Source of the DNA: DATKEJ01 sp963768715 | Lineage (GTDB): Bacteria > Bacteroidota > Rhodothermia > Rhodothermales > DATKEJ01 | Direction: 5' to 3' | Length of the DNA stretch: 64,000 nt | NCBI GenBank assembly: GCA_963768715.1 | Contig: CAVYJC010000010.1 | Span: 248,001-312,000, forward strand | Shown here: piece after piece, positions 46,927-56,459 of the stretch | Layout of the letters: the number at the start of each line of letters is the position of its first letter | How positions within the stretch are numbered: the first letter of the stretch is position 1 | The notes under the pieces: model-generated | Seen by the model: only the letters and a program-made list of their open reading frames with translations | The model's database searches: none | Told to the model about the DNA's origin: nothing | Translations under genes and position numbers: made by a program

Positions 46927-48291
46927 TCAGAGCTTTGCGACGGCGTCGCGGAAGGCATCGCCGCGCGCCTCGTAGTTGGTGAACATGTCGAACGAGGCAC
47001 AGGCGGGACTCAGAAGAACGACGTCTCCGCCCTGCGCCATGCCCCATGCCTTGACGACCGCGTCATCCATGCTTACGGCCTGGACGCACACTTCGACGAG
47101 TCCTCCCAGGTCGGCGACGACACGATCTGCCGATTCGCCGATAGCTATCAACCCGTGTACTTTCTCCTCGACCAGATCGGCAATCGCCGAGTAGTCGTTT
47201 CCTTTGTCGCGTCCACCTGCAATCAGTACGACCGGGGAATCCATGCTTTCGAGGGCGTACCAGACCGCATTCACATTCGTTGCCTTCGAGTCGTTAACGA
47301 AGCGGATGCCCCGCAACTCGCGCACGAGTTCCAGTCGATGGCGCACGCCTTCGAACGTCATCAGGCTCTCGCGGATTGACTCGACGCGGACCTCCATCAC
47401 GCGTGCCGCCATCGCCGCTGCGAGCGAGTTGTATAGATTGTGCCGACCCGGCAGTGCAAGTTCGTCTCTCGCCATCAGGACCTCCTCTGACTGGTGCGTA
47501 CGCAGCACGAGACTGTCTCCACGTACGAATGCCCCCGGATCCATCTCAGACTGCTGGCTGAACGCGAAGCCCGACGCGGTGGTGAGATCGAGGGTGGACG
47601 AGACGCCGTTACGCACGATGGCGTCGTCGTAGTTGTAGATCACGGCATCGCCGGCCGCCTGGTTCTTCATGATTCTGAGCTTGCTTAGCGCATAGTCTTC
47701 GAAGGAATCGTAGCGATCCAGGTGATCCGGCGTAATGTTGAGCAGCACGCTGACTTTGGGCCGGAACGTATCGATATGGTCGAGTTGGAAGCTCGAGATT
47801 TCCAGAATCGCCGTTGCCGATTCACTCAGCGTCGGAACGAACTCTGAAAAAGCCTCACCAATGTTTCCGGCCAGGACGTAGTCGAGTCCTGCCGTCTCGA
47901 AAATGTGCGCGACGAGACTGCTCGTGGTGGTCTTGCCGTTCGATCCGGTCACAGCGACCATTGGGGCGGGACAAAACCAGGCGGCCACTTCCACTTCCGA
48001 AACGACGGGAATCAAACGATCCCGTGCCTCCCTCAGAATCGGAATGGAAGATGGCACGCCCGGGCTCACGACGATCAGATCGGCATCGAGTACTTTGTTC
48101 GAATGCCCTCCGAATTCGCCTGTGATATTCAGTTCCTGCAGGAAATCCAGGTGGATATCCGTTGCGCGTTCTCTCTCGCTCACGAAAACGAGCGCCCCTG
48201 CCTTCTTCAGCAGTCGCGCGACCGCCTTGCCGCTGCGTGCTGCCCCCAGCACGCTGACACGCTTCCCAACAAGTCGTCCGTTCTTTACCAC
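46927..48291 (-). CDS. murD: UDP-N-acetylmuramoylalanine-D-glutamate ligase
   Basis: 454 residues. N-terminal KRVSVLGAARSGKAVARLL, ATP loop VAVTGSNGKTTTSSLVAH, LNITPDHLDRY and the C-terminal FVNDSKATNVNAVWYALESM with IAGGRDKGNDY, the MurD set. It adds D-glutamate in the cytosolic muropeptide pathway. Ten bases separate it from ftsW. Confidence 0.97.
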   Translation of the reverse strand: MVKNGRLVGKRVSVLGAARSGKAVARLLKKAGALVFVSERERATDIHLDFLQELNITGEFGGHSNKVLDADLIVVSPGVPSSIPILREARDRLIPVVSEVEVAAWFCPAPMVAVTGSNGKTTTSSLVAHIFETAGLDYVLAGNIGEAFSEFVPTLSESATAILEISSFQLDHIDTFRPKVSVLLNITPDHLDRYDSFEDYALSKLRIMKNQAAGDAVIYNYDDAIVRNGVSSTLDLTTASGFAFSQQSEMDPGAFVRGDSLVLRTHQSEEVLMARDELALPGRHNLYNSLAAAMAARVMEVRVESIRESLMTFEGVRHRLELVRELRGIRFVNDSKATNVNAVWYALESMDSPVVLIAGGRDKGNDYSAIADLVEEKVHGLIAIGESADRVVADLGGLVEVCVQAVSMDDAVVKAWGMAQGGDVVLLSPACASFDMFTNYEARGDAFRDAVAKL

Positions 48292-48302
48292 TTACGTTTG
48301 CC

Positions 48303-49460
48303 TCACCGGATACGGAATGTCAAGAGTGTGGCGATCACGAGAATCGCCGTAACGATCCAAAAGCGGATCACGATTTTGGATTCGGGGATGCCGAGCGCCT
48401 CATAGTGGTGGTGTATGGGCGCCATCTTGAAAACTCGTACGCCCGTCCCCGTGCGCTTGCGCGTATATCGATACCAGCTGGTCTGGATGATGACCGAAAC
48501 GGTCTCAATGAAGAACGCCCCGCAGAGGAGCGGGAGCAGGAGCTCGATCTTGATCATCAGCGCGAGGGTACCGATGGCGGCGCCGAGCGCCATCGACCCC
48601 GTGTCACCCATGAAGACCTGGGCGGGATATCCGTTGTACCAGAGGAATCCGAACCCTGCCGATGCCAGCGCGGCGGCGAACACCGTCAGCTCTCCCGTGC
48701 CGGGCAGATGCATCATGTTCAGGAAGTCGGCGAAAATCGCGTTACCGGCGACGTAGCAGAGAAGGACCAGACCAAGCGACACGACGGCAGCCACCCCGGC
48801 TGCCAGCCCGTCGAGACCGTCCGTCAAGTTGGCGGCGTTCGAAAGCGCCGTAATGATGAAGACCACGACAAGGATATACACGATCCATCCCAGTCCATGC
48901 AGACCGAGCCAGTCGGCAACGTGGTTGTAATCGAAGACACCGTCGGCAAGGAAGGGCAGGTTCGTTAGCGAATTGATGCCCTTGAACTGCGGATGGAAGT
49001 AGAGAACCGATCCGACGATGAGACCAAGGCTTACCTGCCCGGTAATTTTCGTTCTCTTCGCCAGGCCGGCCTTGTCTTTCTTGACCACCTTTATATAGTC
49101 GTCCGCGAATCCGAAGGCGCCCATCCAGGCGGTGGCCAGGAGTATGAGCTGGATGTACACTTCGCCGATCGCGCCCCAGAGAATCGTGCTCACGAGGACG
49201 GCTGAAAGAATGATGATGCCGCCCATCGTCGGCGTGCCTGCCTTGTGGGAGTGATCGACCGCACCGGCCATATGGCCTTCGCGGATTCGCTCCTTGAACT
49301 GGTGGTTCGTGAGCCAGTTGATGATGTGTTTCCCGGCGACGAGGGAGATCAGGAGCGCGGTTGCCGCAGCAAGGCCGGCTCGCACTGTGATAAAGTATAT
49401 CGCCTGGAAGCCGGGCGGCTGGTAGTGCCGTTCGAGGAAATCTATGAGATAGTAAAGCAT
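48303..49460 (-). CDS. mraY: Phospho-N-acetylmuramoyl-pentapeptide transferase
   Basis: 385 residues and about ten helices. Key motifs: TPTMGGIIIL after HKAG, FGFADDYIKVVKKDKAGL (catalytic DD), NAANLTDGLDGLA, and FMGDTGSMALGAAIG with APIHHHYEALG (histidine loop). It transfers the muramoyl-pentapeptide to undecaprenyl phosphate, giving lipid I at the inner membrane. It follows murE directly: no murF lies between them. Confidence 0.98.
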   Translation of the reverse strand: MLYYLIDFLERHYQPPGFQAIYFITVRAGLAAATALLISLVAGKHIINWLTNHQFKERIREGHMAGAVDHSHKAGTPTMGGIIILSAVLVSTILWGAIGEVYIQLILLATAWMGAFGFADDYIKVVKKDKAGLAKRTKITGQVSLGLIVGSVLYFHPQFKGINSLTNLPFLADGVFDYNHVADWLGLHGLGWIVYILVVVFIITALSNAANLTDGLDGLAAGVAAVVSLGLVLLCYVAGNAIFADFLNMMHLPGTGELTVFAAALASAGFGFLWYNGYPAQVFMGDTGSMALGAAIGTLALMIKIELLLPLLCGAFFIETVSVIIQTSWYRYTRKRTGTGVRVFKMAPIHHHYEALGIPESKIVIRFWIVTAILVIATLLTFRIR

Positions 49461-49500
49461 CCTCAGGCTCCCGCGTCAGGTAGACAGGAGGAAGGCGCCG

Positions 49501-50958
49501 TCACGTACACCATCGTCGCACCTCCTCGTGGTCGTCCAAATGAATGCGTTCACGTCCGACGACCTGGTAGTCCTCGTGCCCTTTCCCGGCGAGTACGACG
49601 GTGTCGCCTGGAGCCGCATGGGCACCGGCATACTGAATTGCCTCTCTCCTGTCGAGGATCCAGACCGCCTCTTCGGGATGGCGAATTCCGGCGCGGATAT
49701 CATCGAGAATCGCTTCGGGCGATTCGGTCCTGGGATTGTCGCTCGTCACGATGACGCGATCGGCCATGCGTTCCGCGATCTCTCCCATGAGGGGCCGCTT
49801 ACCCCGATCTCGATCCCCGCCGCATCCAAAAAGGCACCACAAGCGCGTCGACGGCTGTGAGATCTCGCGCACTGAATGCAGCACGTTCTCCAGTGCGTCG
49901 GGCGTGTGGGCATAGTCCACAATGGCGGTGATCCCGTTTAGACACTGGATCTGTTCGAGACGTCCCGGCACCGGTCGAGCCGACTCCAGGGCGTCGAGAA
50001 CAACAGTCTTTTCGTAACCGAAGGCGCGTCCGAGACTGTAGGCCGCCGTCAGGTTGTATGCATTGAAGCCGCCGACGAGATTGAAGGAACGCTCTTCCCC
50101 ATCGACCTCAAGCCGGAGTCCCGCAAGACCGCTGTCCAGAATCCTGAACGAAAACTCTGCGGCGGCGGTCCGGCCATAGGCATAGCGCATACCCGACGAA
50201 TCCGATACAACGCGGTCTCCCGCGGGATCATCCGCATTGTAGACTGCTACGGCGCCCGATTCGAGCCCGTCGAAGAGTGCCTTCTTCGCATTCAGGTAAT
50301 TGTCCCACGTCCGGTGATAGTCGAGATGATCGCGGGTCAGGTTCGTGAAGACAGCTCCCGAAAATCGGATGCCGGAGACGCGATGCTGCGCGAGGGCGTG
50401 GGAAGAAACCTCCATGACGCAGTCTGTGCATCCGGCATCGACCATATCCGAGAGGAGGTTCGAGAGCTCGATCGGACCGGGCGTCGTGAGTGTAGCCACG
50501 ACCCGCTTCGAACCGATCTTCGATTCGATGGTGCCGATTAGGCCGGTTTCACAGCCTACGTGCGTCAGCATGTGGTGAATGAGCCAGGCGGTCGTGGTCT
50601 TGCCGTTGGTCCCGGTCACACCGACGATGCGAAGCTGGTCGGACGGCCGTCCGGCCATAAAGTGGGAAAGCACGGCAAGCGCCATCCGCGCGTCGCGGAC
50701 CTCGACGACTGGAACCGAGCTCGGGACACCAATTGCGTTCTCGACGACGAGCGCCGCGGCGCCCCTTTCGATTGCAGAGGGAATGAAAGCATGTCCATCC
50801 GCCTGGGTCCCGCTCACAGCGACGAACAGGGATCCGGACTCGACGTTTCTGCTGTCGTCGCAGAGACGATTAATTTGCACATCGTCGCTTCCGTTCACCA
50901 TCCGAACGAGGCGGTGAACCCTCAGCGTCTCAATGAGTGTGCGGAGCGTATGTTGCAT
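49501..50958 (-). CDS. murE: UDP-MurNAc-L-Ala-D-Glu:meso-diaminopimelate ligase
   Basis: 485 residues from ATG 50958 (a TTG at 51000 would overlap ftsI). ATP loop VGVTGTNGKTTTAWLIHH, TNLTRDHLDYHRTWDNYLNAK, carbamylated-lysine region, and TSDNPRTESPE. The DNPR motif is the one that selects meso-diaminopimelate, so the cell wall should be the DAP type. The C-terminus ends GKGHEDYQ. Confidence 0.97.
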   Translation of the reverse strand: MQHTLRTLIETLRVHRLVRMVNGSDDVQINRLCDDSRNVESGSLFVAVSGTQADGHAFIPSAIERGAAALVVENAIGVPSSVPVVEVRDARMALAVLSHFMAGRPSDQLRIVGVTGTNGKTTTAWLIHHMLTHVGCETGLIGTIESKIGSKRVVATLTTPGPIELSNLLSDMVDAGCTDCVMEVSSHALAQHRVSGIRFSGAVFTNLTRDHLDYHRTWDNYLNAKKALFDGLESGAVAVYNADDPAGDRVVSDSSGMRYAYGRTAAAEFSFRILDSGLAGLRLEVDGEERSFNLVGGFNAYNLTAAYSLGRAFGYEKTVVLDALESARPVPGRLEQIQCLNGITAIVDYAHTPDALENVLHSVREISQPSTRLWCLFGCGGDRDRGKRPLMGEIAERMADRVIVTSDNPRTESPEAILDDIRAGIRHPEEAVWILDRREAIQYAGAHAAPGDTVVLAGKGHEDYQVVGRERIHLDDHEEVRRWCT

Positions 50959-50983
50959 CGATCGTTCCACGGCAGCCCGTTCT

Positions 50984-53056
50984 TTATTCGCAGTGGACAA
51001 TCGTCTGCGTTGAGTTTCCTTTCACGCGTGTCACGCGCCCGAATCCTTCGGCGCGCACTGCCGTCCCTTTCGCAACGAGCAGGTTAACCGCGTGGCGACA
51101 GCTCAATCCTTCGAGCTCCAGAGCCTGCGGCGGGGAGGACGGGGCGGAAACGTCGACGCGCACGCGGGTGGCAGTTCGAACGTCAGTCCCCTGTGCCGGC
51201 ATTTGATCGGCCACAAGAGCGAACGGATTAGCCGGCCGATTCCAGTCGGCTATGTCGAGACCGGTGACGGCGAGACGGCTGAACGCAATGCCGACCGGTT
51301 GACTGAGCAGTTCGGGAACGGAGACGAGCGACGATTCGCTTGTGGTGTCGGCCGGTGACACGCTGGATTCCAGTGAGGGCATCGTGGAGAGCCAGCGTCT
51401 TGCGATGTTTGCAAAGATCGGCGCCGAAACGATCCCTCCGTAGCCACTTTTTTGGGGCTCGTCGAGCACCACGATGAGCGCTACCTGCGGCTGATCGGCC
51501 GGGAAGAAGCCCACAAAGGTTGCTCTGTATTTGCCTCTTGCGTAGGATCCGTTCTCAGCCTTTTGCGCCGTGCCGGTTTTGCCGGCAATTCGAAGGCCCT
51601 CTACGGCGGCGAGTTTTCCTGTGCCGTCGGTGACAACGCGCTCGAAGGCAGGCAGGAGTGTTTCGGCTGTTGACCTCTTGAACACTCTCCGAATCGGTTC
51701 CGGAGTTTGTCTCCAGACCGTTTGACCATAGACGTCGCGTTCCTCGGCCACCACGTATGGCCGGTAGAGCGTGCCTCCGTTGGCAAGGGCTGCATAAGCC
51801 GACAGGACCTGGAGTGGGGTCGCCTCCACTTCGTAACCGTGGCTCATCCACGGCAGTGTAATCCCACTCCAGTCCTGCGGCTTTTTCAGGGTCCCTGCGA
51901 CTTCACCCGGCAGCTCGATGCCGGTCTGCTGGCCGAAGCCGAAGTTGCGCGCATACTGGTAAAACGCGCCCGGACCAAGTCGAAGCGCCACTTTCGCGAC
52001 GCCGATATTGCTTGAAAGTGCTATGACGTCGATGAACGGTATGCGACCGTGTTTGTGCGTGTCGCGCATCGTCCGACCATTGATGACGGCCTGGCCGGGA
52101 CCCGTGTCGATGATCTCGTCCATCGTGACGAGGCCCCGATCGATAGCGGCGGCGGCGGCAACCAATTTGAAGGTGGAGCCCGGCTCGAATTTGTCCGTCA
52201 CAGCCCGGTTCCGCCGGCTCGTCTCCCCGAAAGCGGCGGCTCGATCCGGATCGTAGGTCGGCACGTTGGCCAGGCCCAGGATGGCTCCGTTCCGGGGATC
52301 CATCGCGATCGCCACACCCCAGGTTGCCCGCGCATCTTCGACGCCTTTGGCGAGCTCTTCTTCCATGATGGCCTGACGGACGAGATCGATGGTCAGCACG
52401 ATATGGCTGCCGTATCTGGGCTCGACGACCTCTCCTTCGACCACCGCTTTGATGCGACCCATTCGGTCGCGCTGAACGGTGGTGTAGCCGTCGTGACCTC
52501 GCATTACGTCGTCGAACGTCTCCTCAAGTCCCGCGAGACCTTTACCATCGGCGCCGACGTGACCGATCACCTGGGCCGCAAGGGTTCGATAGTTGTGTCG
52601 ACGGGTCACGCGGGGCGTGAGAACGAGTCCCGGAATATCCCACGAGTCGATCTTCGATTTCTGTTGTTCCGTCAGGCCTCGAGCCACGAGAACGTAGCGT
52701 GGACTCGAGGCCTTCCGGAACAACCGGCCGTAGTAGGCCGCGCGCCTCCCTGTGATTCGAGCCATTCGCCGGTGGAATTCCGTGGCTCGCTTGGAGAAAC
52801 CGTCGTAAGTAGGATCGACCGCAAGATCATAGGTGGTCTCATTCGTCGCCAAAACCCTCCCCGCTCGATCGAGAATCATGCCTCGCATTGCCGGGATCGT
52901 GACGGATGATTCCGCCTGGCGTACGCCCTCTTCCCTCAGCTTGGCCCCATCGAAGAACGTGAGACGCACAATCTGAATGAGGATGAGTACCGGCAGCAGT
53001 CCGATGAGGCACACCGTCAGATACATCCGGGTCTCTATTTGCTCGCGTGGGTCCAC
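50984..53056 (-). CDS. ftsI: Peptidoglycan transpeptidase FtsI (PBP3) with C-terminal PASTA-like domain
   Basis: 690 residues. One N-terminal helix (MYLTVCLIGLLPVLILIQIV), a PBP dimerisation domain (RGMILDRAGRVLATNETTYDLAVDP), then the transpeptidase domain with Ser294-x-x-Lys (EPGSTFKL), SSN and KTG (GKTGTAQ). The last 70-80 residues (QALELEGLSCRHAVNLLVAKGTAVRAEG..V) form one PASTA-like module. It cross-links septal peptidoglycan with FtsW. It lies between ftsL and murE in the dcw cluster. Confidence 0.96.
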   Translation of the reverse strand: MDPREQIETRMYLTVCLIGLLPVLILIQIVRLTFFDGAKLREEGVRQAESSVTIPAMRGMILDRAGRVLATNETTYDLAVDPTYDGFSKRATEFHRRMARITGRRAAYYGRLFRKASSPRYVLVARGLTEQQKSKIDSWDIPGLVLTPRVTRRHNYRTLAAQVIGHVGADGKGLAGLEETFDDVMRGHDGYTTVQRDRMGRIKAVVEGEVVEPRYGSHIVLTIDLVRQAIMEEELAKGVEDARATWGVAIAMDPRNGAILGLANVPTYDPDRAAAFGETSRRNRAVTDKFEPGSTFKLVAAAAAIDRGLVTMDEIIDTGPGQAVINGRTMRDTHKHGRIPFIDVIALSSNIGVAKVALRLGPGAFYQYARNFGFGQQTGIELPGEVAGTLKKPQDWSGITLPWMSHGYEVEATPLQVLSAYAALANGGTLYRPYVVAEERDVYGQTVWRQTPEPIRRVFKRSTAETLLPAFERVVTDGTGKLAAVEGLRIAGKTGTAQKAENGSYARGKYRATFVGFFPADQPQVALIVVLDEPQKSGYGGIVSAPIFANIARRWLSTMPSLESSVSPADTTSESSLVSVPELLSQPVGIAFSRLAVTGLDIADWNRPANPFALVADQMPAQGTDVRTATRVRVDVSAPSSPPQALELEGLSCRHAVNLLVAKGTAVRAEGFGRVTRVKGNSTQTIVHCE

Positions 53057-53074
53057 GAGGGCGGAGGATGAAAT

Positions 53075-53536
53075 TTAGTCGTGAATGTGAATCGTCGGAC
53101 CGAAGGCGAATCCTTCTTTGAGTCCCAGGCGACGAGCTTTCGGATAGAGCACGGCAGGTCCTGCTGTGCGATCCAGCTCCCCTTTCAATTGGTCGAGCGT
53201 CAGATGCAGGCGGAGGTTTTCTTTTTTCGCTGCATGTAGCGTCTCGAAGAGCTGCTGAGTCGCGTGCACATGACCGACGTACAGTGTGGCGCCCAGGGCC
53301 AGGCCCGTAAGCCAGAGGGTGAAGCGGGCGGTGGTCAGGCGTGGTTGTTCTTCGCGCTCGGTGCGTCGCGATCGCCGGGGAACCGACTTCGAGAGAGCAT
53401 CCCACCCGGGGACGCCTTCATCGGGCACCGGCTCCCGCCGTACTCGCGTGACAGACGCAGCGCGTTTAGCCGCTCGACGCTTTTGCGCCGGCGCCTCGAC
53501 TGCCATCTGTTTCGACCTTCCACCATGCGACGCCAT
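53075..53536 (-). CDS. ftsL: FtsL-like cell division protein
   Basis: 153 residues from ATG 53536 with a GGAAGGA site. The cytoplasmic part of about 70 residues is strongly basic (AQKRRAAKRAASVTRVRR, SVPRRSRRTE), longer than usual for FtsL. One transmembrane helix follows (FTLWLTGLALGATLYVGHVHA) and then a periplasmic coiled coil (ATQQLFETLHAAKKENLRLHLTLDQLKGEL). Topology and position between rsmH and ftsI fit FtsL, which binds FtsB and FtsQ. Sequence identity in this family is low, so the call rests on layout. Confidence 0.78.
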   Translation of the reverse strand: MASHGGRSKQMAVEAPAQKRRAAKRAASVTRVRREPVPDEGVPGWDALSKSVPRRSRRTEREEQPRLTTARFTLWLTGLALGATLYVGHVHATQQLFETLHAAKKENLRLHLTLDQLKGELDRTAGPAVLYPKARRLGLKEGFAFGPTIHIHD

Positions 53537-53559
53537 GAATCCTTCCACCTCTTGACTCC

Positions 53560-54525
53560 TCAATTCGCGGGCTGTCCCGGGGAGTACCTATCCTCAGCAC
53601 GTCTCTCGGCGATCCGCAGCCGTGCGCTTCTCGCACGCGGATTTTGCCGGCACTCGTCTTCGTCAGGCTGAACGGCCTTCCGGGTCACGGGCTCAAACGG
53701 CGTAATCAAATTGCCGTAGAGATCCTTGACGGGCTCGCCGCGAAAGTTTCCGTATCTCAGGAAATGCTTCACGCGTCGATCCTCAAGCGAGTGGTAGCTG
53801 ATCACTGCGATCCGCCCACCTTCGCCCAGTAGCGTCACAGAATCCATGAGCGCCTGCTCGAGCACGTTGAGCTCGTCGTTGACGGCAATTCGAATGGCCT
53901 GGAACACGCGCGAGAGCGTCTTCACTAGATCTCGCGCGGGTACCGCAGAAGCTATTGCCTCCGCAAAGGCACGAGTGTTGTCAATTGGCCTCCCCTTCAG
54001 CACAGCGGCCGCAATCTTCCCCGCTCTCTTCTCCTCTCCGTACAACCTGATTGCGTCGCGTAAATCCCCTTCAGAGGCCGAATTGACAAACTCGTAGGCG
54101 GACCGCTCGGACACGGTGTTCATACGCATATCCAATGGTCCCTCAGTGCGGTAACTGAACCCGCGACCGGGTGTGTCAATCTGATGCGACGACACGCCCA
54201 AGTCGAGCAGTATCCCGTCCATTCTATTAATGCCGACTTTGCTCAGCAGCGTCGGCAGTTCGCCGAAATTGCCGTGCACGAGTCGCACTCGCGGGTCTTC
54301 GGAGAATCGTCGCCTGCACACATCCAATGCGTCCATATCCTGATCGATTCCAACGAAAACCGCCGACGTCCCGAGCTCCCCGAGAATGGCGGCGGCATGG
54401 CCGCCTCCCCCCAAGGTGGCATCGACGTACGTGCCACTTCGGTCGGTGATTAATCCCTCCAGTACAGCCTTGCAAAGAACAGGCACATGGTAGGAGCTCT
54501 CCGGCTCCGGACTCGACCCCACCAT
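53560..54525 (-). CDS. rsmH: 16S rRNA (cytosine(1402)-N(4))-methyltransferase
   Basis: 321 residues. RsmH/MraW signatures: YHVPVLCKAVLEGL at the start, YVDATLGGGGHAAAIL (SAM site), GILLDLGVSSHQIDTPGRGFSY, FQAIRIAVNDELNVLEQAL and VISYHSLEDRRVKHFLR. It methylates C1402 of 16S rRNA. It is the second gene of the dcw operon after mraZ. Confidence 0.97.
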   Translation of the reverse strand: MVGSSPEPESSYHVPVLCKAVLEGLITDRSGTYVDATLGGGGHAAAILGELGTSAVFVGIDQDMDALDVCRRRFSEDPRVRLVHGNFGELPTLLSKVGINRMDGILLDLGVSSHQIDTPGRGFSYRTEGPLDMRMNTVSERSAYEFVNSASEGDLRDAIRLYGEEKRAGKIAAAVLKGRPIDNTRAFAEAIASAVPARDLVKTLSRVFQAIRIAVNDELNVLEQALMDSVTLLGEGGRIAVISYHSLEDRRVKHFLRYGNFRGEPVKDLYGNLITPFEPVTRKAVQPDEDECRQNPRARSARLRIAERRAEDRYSPGQPAN

Positions 54526-54545
54526 GCAGCTACAAATCCGTTTAT

Positions 54546-55019
54546 TTACTCGAGCATTTTCGGACGGTCCGTCGCGTCACCCCCCAAGACCAATTCCGCG
54601 AGCTGCTCGTATTCTATCGTCTGATCGGCTTCCTGCCTGTCAAAGGTCTCAGGATCCCACAGTTCGATGCGCTCCAGGGTACCGATGACGAGCACCTTCT
54701 CCGCAATGTTGGCGAAATCCATATGGCGTTTCGAAAGTGCCATCCGGCCTTGCCCGTCCAGTGTCACGTCATCAGCCCAGCCAAGAATCGTTCGAATGAA
54801 CGCCCTCGACTCTTTCATGTAGGTGTTCAGACCCCGTAACTGCGACTCCACATTCTCCCACTCATAGGCCGGGAAAACATAGAGGCACGGCTCGAAACCG
54901 CGAGTCACCGTCAGCCGATTGTTGGCCTCCGGAAGAATCGAACGGCGTAACTTGGCCGGGAGCGCGACACGCCCCTTGTCGTCGACCGAGTATTCCCATT
55001 GTCCTTTGAAGCCCGACAT
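54546..55019 (-). CDS. mraZ: Transcriptional regulator MraZ
   Basis: 157 residues with two SpoVT-AbrB-like halves: GQWEYSVDDKGRVALPAKLR (about 6-25) and VTLDGQGRMALSKRHMDFA (about 80-98), the DxxGR pairs of the MraZ fold. It binds repeats upstream of its own operon and represses dcw genes in characterised species. A matching operator is visible at 55068-55086. Confidence 0.95.
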   Translation of the reverse strand: MSGFKGQWEYSVDDKGRVALPAKLRRSILPEANNRLTVTRGFEPCLYVFPAYEWENVESQLRGLNTYMKESRAFIRTILGWADDVTLDGQGRMALSKRHMDFANIAEKVLVIGTLERIELWDPETFDRQEADQTIEYEQLAELVLGGDATDRPKMLE

Positions 55020-55067
55020 CGCTGCGACCGTGCCATATAAAACGTGTCATCCACGTGTACAGAAATC

Positions 55068-55086
55068 TTCCCCACTTTTCCCCACT
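55068..55086 (-). promoter_or_regulatory. Putative MraZ operator: two GTGGGGA boxes
   Basis: On the minus strand the sequence reads agtggggaaa followed by agtggggaag, giving TGGGG repeated at a 10-base interval. This fits the known MraZ target of TGGGN repeats separated by 5 bases. It sits between the probable mraZ promoter and the mraZ start. Confidence 0.75.
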
Positions 55087-55092
55087 GCCCGG

Positions 55093-55122
55093 TTAAAGTA
55101 GCATAAATCGAGGCAAAGTCAA
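55093..55122 (-). promoter_or_regulatory. Probable mraZ/dcw promoter
   Basis: TTGACT at 55117-55122 and TACTTTAA at 55093-55100 on the minus strand, with 16 bases between the hexamers (19 bases from TTG to TA, as in the Bacteroidota TTG-N19-TAnnTTTG pattern). The MraZ boxes lie just downstream. Confidence 0.55.
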
Positions 55123-55427
55123 CAGTATTCTTTTGGAAAAGTTGTATTTATCCAAACATTTATGGTGTGCGAAACATGTGTGGAAAAACTTCAAATAGTC
55201 TGGAAATGCGGGAGGATGTGGGTATCGGTGGTTAATCGTGGGGAGTTTTTTCGATTTGTTTCCAATATTGACCCAAGTGGTGCGAATTGCGAGTCAGTGC
55301 GTAGGGAGGGTTCCTACGCGGTTCCGCGAAAAAATCTTTCAGTCGCGTGACCTCATTGGACTGTCTTTTCCGCATGTATTTACGTATTGTTCCTATTGCA
55401 ACCATTCCATTCCAGAGTCTCAACATT
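55123..55427. other. AT-rich divergent spacer upstream of mraZ and the dockerin-like gene
   Basis: No gene is supported. The stretch is clearly richer in A and T than the surroundings (for example ttttggaaaagttgtattta). Promoters for the plus-strand gene should lie here, but I find no full consensus. Open frames in it are short and read as non-coding. Confidence 0.5.
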
Positions 55428-56390
55428 ATGTTGCACGACTATTTCAAGCTGTTCGCGGCAGCCTGTGTAGTGATTTTGAGCACTACCGCCGTGTCGCATG
55501 CGCAGAATTTTGTACTGCAGTCGAGCGTCATCGGCTCGGGAGCCGTTAATGGCACGAGCACGAATTTCAAAGCACTGGGCACCATCGGACAATCTGCGAT
55601 CGGCACCGGCACGAGCACCAACTTCAAGGGTAGCTGGGGATTCTGGTACACGCTCGGCGGAGGGGGCGGTGCAGCTATCCTGGCTGATTTGAACGTTTTT
55701 CTGGAAGGCCCGTATGCGGGCAGCTCGATGGCCGTCCACTTGCTCGGAGATTTGCCCACAAGTCAACCGTTTTCGGGGAGCCCGTGGAATTACTTGGGCT
55801 CCGAGAGCGTTCCTTCGACGGATACGTCTCCCAACAATGGCACGCCGGACTTCTTTGACACGAACAATACGATCGTCGACTGGGTCTATGTCCAGCTCAG
55901 AACGGGGAATCCCGCGTCTCCTCCCATGACTGTTGTGTCCGAACGGGCAGGCTTTTTGAAGTCTGATGGTACCATCGTCGACATCGACGGCTCGAGCTCG
56001 CTCAGTTTTTCGGGAGTTCCGTCGGGCAGCTACTATGTTGTAGTTGACCATCGAAATCATACGGGTGCGATGAGCACGTCAGCCGTCGCATCATCGAGTA
56101 GCACTGTTACATACGATTTTACGACCGGAGTCGCGAAGGCCTATCCCGGAAGTGGCAATACCTTGAGCAGTCTCGGTTCCGGGAAATACGGGCTGTTTAC
56201 CGGTGATGGAACGCCGGACGGCGTAATCATCGCCACTGACTTCACGGAATGGCTCGCTGAAACCACGGCGGGAGCAACCGGCTACCAGACGGCCGACTAT
56301 AATCTTGATGGCATCTGTAGCGCCTTGGACTTTACGGCCTGGCTCAAGAACACGACGGCGGGAGCACAGAGTTATGTTCCCGCTCCATGA
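55428..56390 (+). CDS. Secreted protein with C-terminal dockerin-like calcium-binding repeats
   Basis: 320 residues from ATG 55428 with a signal peptide (LFAAACVVILSTTAVSHAQ). The first part has duplicated NGTSTNFKALGTIGQSAIG / GTSTNFKGSWGFWY repeats, then a beta-rich domain (LADLNVFLEGPY...). The end has two matching loop-helix units: GDGTPDGVIIATDFTEWLAE, with TTAGA, and DYNLDGICSALDFTAWLKN, with TTAGA. The spacing of acidic and glycine residues resembles dockerin type I EF-hand-like loops. There is no T9SS domain. It lies 69 bases upstream of a T9SS protein. A cell-surface structural or binding role is likely; no enzyme motif is seen. Confidence 0.75.
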   Translation: MLHDYFKLFAAACVVILSTTAVSHAQNFVLQSSVIGSGAVNGTSTNFKALGTIGQSAIGTGTSTNFKGSWGFWYTLGGGGGAAILADLNVFLEGPYAGSSMAVHLLGDLPTSQPFSGSPWNYLGSESVPSTDTSPNNGTPDFFDTNNTIVDWVYVQLRTGNPASPPMTVVSERAGFLKSDGTIVDIDGSSSLSFSGVPSGSYYVVVDHRNHTGAMSTSAVASSSSTVTYDFTTGVAKAYPGSGNTLSSLGSGKYGLFTGDGTPDGVIIATDFTEWLAETTAGATGYQTADYNLDGICSALDFTAWLKNTTAGAQSYVPAP

Positions 56391-56459
56391 CCAGTATTAG
56401 ATGTAAGTTGGATTACGAGTTACTATATTTCTTGAAGTGACTAAACGCGAAATTACGAC

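Noticed and set aside
55123..55427. Replication origin
   Set aside because: It is AT-rich and has a DnaA-box-like ttatccaaac, but only one such site is seen, and dnaA, dnaN or gyrB are not nearby.
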